Shown piece after piece: positions 1-4,995 of a DNA stretch of 9,441 nt. The notes below the pieces were generated by a model. That model worked only from the letters and a program-made list of their open reading frames with translations, was not told the origin of the DNA and made no database searches. The first letter of the stretch is position 1. Every line of letters begins with the position of its first letter. Position numbers and translations under genes: made by a program. This DNA comes from an uncultured Desulfovibrionaceae bacterium (GTDB lineage: Bacteria; Desulfobacterota; Desulfovibrionia; Desulfovibrionales; Desulfovibrionaceae): contig CAMTOM010000032.1 in NCBI GenBank assembly GCA_947074125.1, positions 1 to 9,441 of the forward strand, written 5' to 3'.

Positions 1-123
1 GGGGAGCAGCGAAGAGAGGGAGTGAGTGGGTTTGGAAAAGTGAGTAACTTGTATATTGACATGATGTGATGATACAGTGGGGGTGAGTCTGGTGTGTTGA
101 GACTGGAAAACAGACAAGAACAA
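1..123. other. Upstream flank, no convincing gene
   Basis: This stretch is G/T-rich and looks intergenic. All three forward frames close quickly, with stops at 23-25, 45-47 and 67-69. A C-terminal tail of an upstream gene could therefore end here in any of them (for example ...SSEERE in the frame ending at 25), but there is too little sequence to recognise one. The probable terminator that follows at 124-149 suggests that a + strand gene does end near here. A weak 5-bp stem (AGTCT 86-90, AGACT 100-104) is the only other structure seen. Confidence 0.4.
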
Positions 124-149
124 GGCATGTGTTATCGCATGTCTTTTTT
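124..149 (+). terminator. Probable intrinsic terminator of an upstream transcript
   Basis: An 8-bp stem pairs GGCATGTG (124-131) with CGCATGTC (136-143), using two G-U pairs and a TTAT loop. It is followed directly by TTTTTTG and more T-rich sequence, and preceded by an A-rich stretch, which is the normal layout of a Rho-independent terminator. It would insulate the nif promoter from upstream transcription. It ends about 190 bases before the sigma-54 element. No gene using it can be identified inside the window. Confidence 0.6.
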
Positions 150-152
150 GTT

Positions 153-187
153 TTGTGAGAAAAAACAAAAATGTGTCGTTGAGAGGG
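153..187 (+). promoter_or_regulatory. Upstream element copy 1 (TTGT-N8-ACAA module)
   Basis: An inverted repeat TTGT (153-156) - 8 bases - ACAA (165-168), extendable to TTTTGT/ACAAAA (151-156/165-170), is followed by AATGTGTC and then TTGAGAGGG (179-187). The same arrangement recurs at 263-299, 110 bases downstream. The centre lies about 205 bases upstream of the predicted transcription start, a distance typical of enhancer sites for sigma-54 activators. The arm spacing differs from the classical NifA box (TGT-N10-ACA), so the binding protein is unknown. It could be a NifA-like enhancer-binding protein or a CRP/FNR-family dimer. Confidence 0.4.
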
Positions 188-233
188 TTGTTCATAAACA
201 CATTCTTCTGAAAGGCAATAATACCGCTGTGTT

Positions 234-249
234 ATTGAAAATATTCAAT
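234..249. promoter_or_regulatory. 16-bp dyad ATTGAA-N4-TTCAAT, possible FNR/CRP-family operator
   Basis: There is a perfect inverted repeat with 6-base arms around AATA. The geometry (TTGAa-N4-tTCAA) resembles the FNR-type box TTGAT-N4-ATCAA with one change per half-site. It is centred near -124 relative to the predicted start. A redox- or nitrosative-stress-responsive regulator of the FNR/CRP superfamily would be a reasonable ligand for a nitrogenase operon, but this is inference, and AT-rich DNA produces such dyads by chance. Confidence 0.3.
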
Positions 250-262
250 TCTGCACTCAAAA

Positions 263-299
263 TTGTTTTGTTTAACAAAAATGTATCAAATTGAGAGGG
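263..299 (+). promoter_or_regulatory. Upstream element copy 2 (TTGT-N8-ACAA module)
   Basis: TTGT (263-266) - 8 bases - ACAA (275-278) is followed by AATGTATC and TTGAGAGGG (291-299), the second copy of the module at 153-187. This copy also contains a tighter perfect dyad, TTTTGTT-T-AACAAAA (266-280). Its centre is about 95 bases upstream of the predicted start. Two similarly built sites upstream of a -24/-12 promoter is the usual layout of an enhancer-dependent nif promoter. Confidence 0.4.
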
Positions 300-312
300 G
301 GCTATGTTATAA

Positions 313-325
313 TATCAATAATTTC
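313..325 (+). promoter_or_regulatory. Possible IHF site
   Basis: TATCAATAATTTC fits the IHF consensus WATCAA-N4-TTR at all but the last base. It lies between the candidate activator sites and the -24/-12 promoter, at about -53 to -41, where IHF bends DNA in many NifA/sigma-54 promoters. The surrounding DNA is AT-rich, so a chance match is likely enough to keep confidence low. A TATAAT hexamer at 308-313 has no -35 partner at proper spacing. Confidence 0.25.
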
Positions 326-339
326 AGCATGTTATACAT

Positions 340-355
340 TGGCATCCTTTCTGCA
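340..355 (+). promoter_or_regulatory. Sigma-54 (-24/-12) promoter of the nif operon
   Basis: TGGCATCCTTTCTGCA has the invariant GG (341-342) and GC (353-354) dinucleotides separated by exactly 10 bases. It matches the RpoN consensus TGGCAC-N5-TTGCA closely. Transcription should begin near 365-366, giving a leader of about 41 bases before nifH. Sigma-54 promoters need an ATP-dependent enhancer-binding activator, usually NifA for nif genes. No activator gene lies in this window, but candidate upstream sites do (153-187 and 263-299). Confidence 0.8.
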
Positions 356-362
356 AAAAGCG

Positions 363-390
363 TGACGAGCGCAAAGGCGCAATAACGTCA
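363..390 (+). promoter_or_regulatory. Small hairpin in the nifH leader
   Basis: GCGC (369-372) and GCGC (377-380) pair across an AAAG tetraloop. Outside an asymmetric bulge, TGACG (363-367) can pair with CGTCA (386-390). If transcription starts near 366 only the inner stem is fully present. It might protect the 5' end of the nif message. The stem is short and no known riboswitch class is recognised. Confidence 0.25.
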
Positions 391-406
391 ACGAAGAGGA
401 ATTCTT

Positions 407-1228
407 ATGAGACAGGTCGCGATTTACGGGAAGGGTGGTATTGGCAAGTCCACAACGACGCAGAACTTGAATGCTGGTCTGGCCGAAATGGGCAAAAACA
501 TTATGATTGTGGGCTGTGACCCCAAGGCAGACTCTACCCGTCTGATTCTTGGTGGTCTGGCACAGCAGAGTGTACTTGATACCCTCCGTGAGGAAGGTGA
601 GGATATTGAACTTGATCTGGTTATGAAAGGAGGCTTTAAAGGCATTCGCTGTGTGGAATCGGGTGGCCCTGAACCTGGTGTGGGCTGTGCCGGTCGTGGT
701 ATCATCACTTCCATCAATTTGCTGGAGCGTCTGGGAGCCTATACGGACGATCTGGACTATGTCTTCTATGATGTCTTGGGTGACGTTGTGTGTGGTGGTT
801 TTGCCATGCCCATTCGTGAAGGCAAGGCTAAGGAAATCTACATTGTGGCTTCTGGGGAAATGATGGCGCTTTATGCGGCAAATAATATCTGCAAAGGTGT
901 TAAGAAGTACGCCAATACGGGTGGTGTGCGCCTCGGTGGTATTATCTGTAACAGCCGTAAGGTTGATGGTGAGGCAGAGCTTGTTGCTGCTGTTGCCAAG
1001 GAAATCGGTAGCCAGATGATTCACTTTGTGCCTCGTGACAACATGGTACAGCGCGCTGAAATCAATAAAAAGACGGTGATTGAATATGAGCCTTCCTGCG
1101 GACAGGCGGACGAATACCGGACACTTGCCAAGAAGATTGATGGCAATGACATGTTTGTTGTTCCCAAGCCACTGACTCAGGAAAGACTTGAAGAGTTGCT
1201 CATGGAGCATGGCATTTTAGATGCGTAA
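407..1228 (+). CDS. nifH: Nitrogenase iron protein NifH (dinitrogenase reductase)
   Basis: NifH is the homodimeric ATP-dependent reductase that passes single electrons from ferredoxin or flavodoxin to the MoFe protein (EC 1.18.6.1). It also takes part in P-cluster and FeMo-co maturation. The product is 273 residues, the length of Clostridium pasteurianum NifH, and begins MRQVAIYGKGGIGKSTTTQN. The Walker A loop GKGGIGKS is at residues 8-15, and switch II, DVLGDVVCGG, is at 122-131. Cys94 and Cys129 are the ligands of the [4Fe-4S] cluster bridging the two subunits. Arg97 (CAGRG) matches the arginine ADP-ribosylated by DraT in some bacteria. No draT/draG is in view, and the neighbouring nifI genes suggest a different switch-off route. 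An AGAGGA ribosome binding site at 395-400 supports this ATG. It is first in the operon, behind the sigma-54 promoter. Confidence 0.98.
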   Translation: MRQVAIYGKGGIGKSTTTQNLNAGLAEMGKNIMIVGCDPKADSTRLILGGLAQQSVLDTLREEGEDIELDLVMKGGFKGIRCVESGGPEPGVGCAGRGIITSINLLERLGAYTDDLDYVFYDVLGDVVCGGFAMPIREGKAKEIYIVASGEMMALYAANNICKGVKKYANTGGVRLGGIICNSRKVDGEAELVAAVAKEIGSQMIHFVPRDNMVQRAEINKKTVIEYEPSCGQADEYRTLAKKIDGNDMFVVPKPLTQERLEELLMEHGILDA

Positions 1229-1254
1229 CCACAGCGAGAAAAGGGAGAACGACA

Positions 1255-1581
1255 ATGCAGATGATTAGAACCATTATTCGTCCTGAGAAAACCTCAGCCG
1301 TCCTTTCTGAATTGCTGGCTGCTGGTTTTCCTGCCGTAACCAAACTGGATGTTGTTGGGCGTGGTAAGCAGAAAGGGATTATGGTTGGTGATATCCAGTA
1401 TGATGAAATCCCCAAGCAGATGTTGATGCTGGTTGTCAGTGATGAAGACAAGGATGATGCCATACGTGTGATATTGCAGGTCGCCCGTACGGGTGAGAAT
1501 GGTCATTATGGTGATGGGCGTATTTTTGTCTCTCAGGTGAGTGAGTCCTGGACCATCAGTACCGGCAAATCTGGCTTGTAG
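1255..1581 (+). CDS. nifI1: PII-family nitrogenase regulator NifI1
   Basis: This 108-residue protein of the GlnB/GlnK (PII) superfamily lies directly after nifH, the hallmark position of NifI1 (formerly glnB-i). In methanogens NifI1 and NifI2 form a complex that binds NifDK and blocks electron transfer when ammonium rises, with 2-oxoglutarate and ATP relieving inhibition; the same role is inferred here. Visible features are the PII-type start MQMIRTIIRPEK, VVGRGKQKG (residues 33-41) leading into the T-loop with Tyr49, and the nucleotide-binding C-terminal signature TGENGHYGDGRIFV (79-92). The GGGAG ribosome binding site is at 1243-1247. The gap to nifH is 26 bases. Confidence 0.92.
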   Translation: MQMIRTIIRPEKTSAVLSELLAAGFPAVTKLDVVGRGKQKGIMVGDIQYDEIPKQMLMLVVSDEDKDDAIRVILQVARTGENGHYGDGRIFVSQVSESWTISTGKSGL

Positions 1582-1590
1582 GAGGTTGGT

Positions 1591-1968
1591 ATGCAGGAGA
1601 TTATTGCCATCGTACGAGCCAATATGATTGGGCCGACAAAAGACGCATTGACCAAGGCGGGCTGTCCTTCGTTCACATGTTCAAAATGTCTTGGGCGTGG
1701 CAAGAAGGGATTGGATACTGCGGTATTGCACATGGTAATGGAGAGTGGTGAGTTGCCGCGTACTCCTGTTGGGGAATCGCTCACAGAAGTAGGACGTCTT
1801 ATTCCCAAGCGCCTGTTCAGTATTTGTGTCTCTGATGACAGGGTGGAAAGCGTTGTGAAGGCGCTTATTGAGGCCAACAGTACCGGTCATGCTGGTGATG
1901 GAAAGATTTTTGTGATGCCAGTGGAAGAATCTTACGTGGTTCGTACAGGCGAGCGCGTGAGCGTATAA
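1591..1968 (+). CDS. nifI2: PII-family nitrogenase regulator NifI2
   Basis: This is the second PII-like partner of the NifI1/NifI2 nitrogenase switch-off complex. It has 125 residues, longer than GlnB because the T-loop region (about residues 41-72) is extended, as is usual for NifI2. It starts MQEIIAIVRANMIGPTK, has LGRGKKG at 34-40 and the PII signature TGHAGDGKIFV at 98-108. A CSKC pair (Cys30, Cys33) precedes the LGRGKKG segment; whether these cysteines do anything is unknown. The nifI1 stop codon is embedded in the ribosome binding site (TAGGAGG, 1579-1585), and only 9 bases separate the genes, suggesting translational coupling and balanced synthesis. Confidence 0.92.
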   Translation: MQEIIAIVRANMIGPTKDALTKAGCPSFTCSKCLGRGKKGLDTAVLHMVMESGELPRTPVGESLTEVGRLIPKRLFSICVSDDRVESVVKALIEANSTGHAGDGKIFVMPVEESYVVRTGERVSV

Positions 1969-1979
1969 GGAAGGTGAAT

Positions 1980-3569
1980 ATGACTATGGACGCCAATGCC
2001 AAAGTGCTTGAGCGCTATAATGCCAAGGTCTTCAAAAACCGCAAGGACCACATGCTTCAGGTGAACCATGCGGAAGAACAGCAGATCAGTGCCAACACAC
2101 GTTCCGTCCCTGGAATCATGACGAATCGTGGTTGCTGTTATGCGGGCTGTAAGGGTGTTGTGCTTGGGCCTATCAAAGATATGGTTCTGATCACTCATGG
2201 TCCTGTGGGATGTGGTTTTTACAGTTGGGGCACGCGCCGTAACAAAGCCAGAGCTGAAGGTGATGATCCCAATTTCATTCAATACTGTTTTACGACGGAT
2301 ATGCAGGAATCAGATATTGTTTTTGGCGGGGTCAAAAAGTTGAAGCAGGCTATTGCTGAGGTTATGCAGCTAATGCAGCCAAAAACCATTATGATCGCCG
2401 CAACCTGTCCTGTAGGCTTGATTGGTGATGACATTCAGTCTGTGGCCACTGAGGCTGAGCAGGAATATGGTATCCGCTGTGTTGCCTATAGCTGCGAAGG
2501 CTATAAGGGCGTGAGCCAGTCTGCCGGACATCATATCGCCAATAATGGTCTTATGAAAAGAGTGATTGGTACGGGAGATATTGAACCTGCCACAAAATAT
2601 TCTGTGAATATTCTGGGTGAATACAATATTGGTGGTGATGGATGGGAGCAGGAGCGCATTCTCAAAAAAATTGGTTATGAGGTGCTCTCGGTATTTACTG
2701 GTGATGGTGCGATAGAGCGCATCGCAAGTTCCCACAAAGCCAATCTCAACCTGGTGCAGTGTCACAGATCAATCAACTATATCGCTGAAATGATGAAAAC
2801 AAAGTACGGTGTGGACTGGTTAAAAGTGAACTTCATTGGTCTTGAAGGGACGGTAGAAAGTTTGCGTCATATGGCAGCCTACTTTGGCGATCCGGCCTTG
2901 ATACAGCGTACGGAAGAAGTCATCGCGGAAGAACTTGGAGAAATTAGTGATGCGATGGCTGCCTGCAAGGCAAGACTTCAGGGAAAAACCGCTGCTCTGT
3001 TTGTTGGCGGCAGCCGCTCACATCATTATCAGGGCTTGCTGAAAGATATTGGAATAAGCACAGTTCTGGCTGGTTATGAGTTTGGGCATCGTGATGACTA
3101 TGAAGGCCGTGAGGTGATCCCCACAATCAAAGATGATGCGGACAGCAAGAATATCGAAAGTATTACCGTGGAAAAAGATGAGAAAAAGTACCATGCCTAT
3201 CTGAGTCAGGAACAGTATGAAAAGCTGGCAGCAACAATACCTCTGGAACAGTACAGCGGTATGATTCGCGACATGGACAATGGCAGTTATGTGGTGGATG
3301 ATCTTAATATGTACGAGGCAGATACATTTGTGGAGCTTTTGAAACCGGACATGTTCTTCTCTGGTATCAAGGATAAATATGCTCTGCAAAAGGCAGGAGC
3401 CCTTTCCCGTCAGTTGCATTGTTATGACTACAGCGGCCCTTATGCAGGATTTCGTGGTGCGGTGCGTTTCGCACAGGACGTCTGTATGGGCTATTTCACC
3501 CCTGCATGGCACATGGTACTTCCTCCCTGGAAGACCAGCGCCACATTGCAAGGTACAGTAGGAGAATAA
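1980..3569 (+). CDS. nifD: Nitrogenase MoFe protein alpha subunit NifD
   Basis: NifD is the alpha subunit of dinitrogenase and holds FeMo-co, where N2 is reduced. P-cluster ligands are Cys52 (RGC), Cys78 (GPVGCG) and Cys143 (ATCPVG). FeMo-co ligands are Cys261 (NLVQC) and His480 (LHCYDY), equivalent to Azotobacter Cys275 and His442. Gln180 and His184 (SQSAGHH) match the substrate-site Gln191/His195. An insertion of about 50 residues near 375-430 and the ending GPYAGFRGA...TPAW mark the Clostridium-type NifD, whose usual length of about 530 agrees with the 529 residues here. A GTG at 1974 is in frame, but AAGGAAGG (1967-1974) would overlap it. The ATG at 1980 is correctly spaced and preferred; ATG 1986 is also possible. 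The binding site overlaps the nifI2 stop. Confidence 0.97.
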   Translation: MTMDANAKVLERYNAKVFKNRKDHMLQVNHAEEQQISANTRSVPGIMTNRGCCYAGCKGVVLGPIKDMVLITHGPVGCGFYSWGTRRNKARAEGDDPNFIQYCFTTDMQESDIVFGGVKKLKQAIAEVMQLMQPKTIMIAATCPVGLIGDDIQSVATEAEQEYGIRCVAYSCEGYKGVSQSAGHHIANNGLMKRVIGTGDIEPATKYSVNILGEYNIGGDGWEQERILKKIGYEVLSVFTGDGAIERIASSHKANLNLVQCHRSINYIAEMMKTKYGVDWLKVNFIGLEGTVESLRHMAAYFGDPALIQRTEEVIAEELGEISDAMAACKARLQGKTAALFVGGSRSHHYQGLLKDIGISTVLAGYEFGHRDDYEGREVIPTIKDDADSKNIESITVEKDEKKYHAYLSQEQYEKLAATIPLEQYSGMIRDMDNGSYVVDDLNMYEADTFVELLKPDMFFSGIKDKYALQKAGALSRQLHCYDYSGPYAGFRGAVRFAQDVCMGYFTPAWHMVLPPWKTSATLQGTVGE

Positions 3570-3571
3570 GC

Positions 3572-4936
3572 ATGCTTGATCTTACACCTGAAAAACATAT
3601 GGATCGCACTGGGGTGCTCATTAACCCCTGTAAGACCTGTCAGCCTGTGGGGGCTTTGTTTGCCGCTTTAGGGGTGCGCAGATGCATGCCTTACAGTCAT
3701 GGCTCGCAGGGATGTGTATCCTATCACCGTACCTATCTGACCCGCCATTTCAAGGAGCCTGCCATCGCCTGTACAAGCTCGTTTACTGAGGGAGCCTGTG
3801 TTTTTGGGGGTGGCCCCAATATTCGCCAGGGCGCGAAGAATGTTTTTGATATTTATGATCCTGACATTATTGCCGTGCACACCACCTGCCTCTCAGAGAC
3901 CATTGGTGATGACCTGAATACCTATATTGAAGAGATGGATATTCCTGATGGCAAGTATGTCATACACTGCAATACACCCAGTTACGTAGGGTCGCATGTT
4001 ACTGGTTTTGCCAATATGATGGCGGGCTTCATCAAATATCTTGCGGTTAAGGGCAAGCCTACGGAGCAGGTGGCGCTTTTTCCTGGTTTTGTGAATCCTG
4101 GTGATATTCGGGAATACAAGCACCTGCTCAAGCGAATGAAGCTGAAAAATATTGTGTTTCCTGATTGCAGCAATGTCATGGATGCGCCCATGACTGGGGA
4201 ATACAAGATGTACCCTGATGGCGGAACAACCATTGAAGAAATCCGTGCGCTTGGCTCCTGTCGCAAAGTACTGGCTCTTGGACGGCTGACCAGTGAAGAA
4301 CCCGCCGCACAGCTCAAGCGTAAGTGTGGTGTGGATTTCAGCCTTCTGCCTTTACCCATTGGCCTTGCCGATACAGATGCTTTTGTAATGGCTCTGGCGG
4401 CTTTGAATGGTGGCGATGTGGATGCTGTGATTGAGGAAGAGCGTGGCAGACTGGTGGATTTGATGCTGGATGCCAATCCTTACTATTACGGCAAAAAAGT
4501 TGCTGTGTATGGTGATCCTGATACCGTACTTGGGCTGACACGTTTCTGTTTGGAATTGGGCATGATTCCCTCGTATGTGCTCACGGGCACGCCTGGTGAG
4601 ACTTTTGTCAGGCTGGCAGACAGCATGTTTAAGGAATATGGCAGGGAAAATGAATGTAGAGCCTTTGCCGCCAAAGACCTCTTTGATTTGCATCAGCTTA
4701 TTAAAGATGCGCCTGTAGATTTGCTGTTGGGGAATTCACATGGTAAGCAGATTGCCAAAGCGGAAGATATTCCTCTTGTACGTGCAGGTTTTCCTGTGCT
4801 GGATCGTTATGGTCATCCATCCCTGTCTATTGTGGGCTATCGAGGCGCATTCGCTCTGGCGACGAAGATTGCGGATGCCTTGATGGATGCCTTTGACCGT
4901 AACTGTGCGGATGAAGATCTTGATTTGGTGATGTAA
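3572..4936 (+). CDS. nifK: Nitrogenase MoFe protein beta subunit NifK
   Basis: NifK is the beta subunit of dinitrogenase. It pairs with NifD and shares the P-cluster at the subunit interface. The 454 residues include the three P-cluster cysteines: Cys23 (KTCQPVGA), Cys48 (HGSQGCVSY) and Cys106 (HTTCLSETIGDD). Ser137 (TPSYVGSHVTG) is equivalent to beta-Ser188, which ligates the oxidised P-cluster. It lacks the roughly 50-residue N-terminal extension of Azotobacter-type NifK, as in Clostridium. The frame is open back to 3506 inside nifD, but AGGAG at 3560-3564 and the normal NifK N-terminus fix the start at ATG 3572. Only 2 bases separate it from the nifD stop, so the two subunits are probably translationally coupled. 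Confidence 0.97.
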   Translation: MLDLTPEKHMDRTGVLINPCKTCQPVGALFAALGVRRCMPYSHGSQGCVSYHRTYLTRHFKEPAIACTSSFTEGACVFGGGPNIRQGAKNVFDIYDPDIIAVHTTCLSETIGDDLNTYIEEMDIPDGKYVIHCNTPSYVGSHVTGFANMMAGFIKYLAVKGKPTEQVALFPGFVNPGDIREYKHLLKRMKLKNIVFPDCSNVMDAPMTGEYKMYPDGGTTIEEIRALGSCRKVLALGRLTSEEPAAQLKRKCGVDFSLLPLPIGLADTDAFVMALAALNGGDVDAVIEEERGRLVDLMLDANPYYYGKKVAVYGDPDTVLGLTRFCLELGMIPSYVLTGTPGETFVRLADSMFKEYGRENECRAFAAKDLFDLHQLIKDAPVDLLLGNSHGKQIAKAEDIPLVRAGFPVLDRYGHPSLSIVGYRGAFALATKIADALMDAFDRNCADEDLDLVM

Positions 4937-4951
4937 CTGTTCTGCTGTGAG

Positions 4952-4982
4952 GTAAAGGTGTGGGCTTTGCCCACACCTTTAC
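4952..4982 (+). promoter_or_regulatory. Perfect 14-bp hairpin between nifK and nifE
   Basis: GTAAAGGTGTGGGC (4952-4965) and its exact reverse complement (4969-4982) flank a TTT loop. It is followed immediately by the nifE ribosome binding site AGGAGG (4983-4988), with no run of T, so it is not a standard intrinsic terminator. Likely roles are a 3' stabiliser or processing stop for the nifHI1I2DK message, a partial attenuator, or a structure modulating nifE translation. It separates the highly expressed structural genes from the assembly genes. Confidence 0.75.
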
Positions 4983-4995
4983 AGGAGGAAGCATT

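Noticed and set aside
94..294. 66-codon open frame upstream of nifH on the + strand
   Set aside because: It runs through the probable terminator and the repeated regulatory modules, starts from a TTG/GTG-type codon without a ribosome binding site, and its product shows no recognisable features.
308..313. TATAAT as a sigma-70 -10 box for nifH
   Set aside because: No acceptable -35 hexamer 16-18 bases upstream (TTGAGA is only 11 bases away), and a well-formed sigma-54 promoter lies just downstream.
332..1210. 292-codon antisense frame opposite nifH
   Set aside because: Antisense shadow of the highly conserved nifH; the His/Asn/Thr-rich product resembles no protein and has no ribosome binding site.
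1974..1979. GTG start for nifD
   Set aside because: The ribosome binding site AAGGAAGG overlaps this GTG, leaving no spacing; ATG 1980 fits.
3506..3571. Upstream in-frame extension of nifK into nifD
   Set aside because: The normal NifK N-terminus and a well-placed AGGAG support ATG 3572; the extension only overlaps nifD coding sequence.
4937..4995. nifK-nifE hairpin as a full intrinsic terminator
   Set aside because: No T-run follows the stem; the next bases are the nifE ribosome binding site, and NifE/NifN-B continue on the same strand with no visible new promoter in the 59-base gap.
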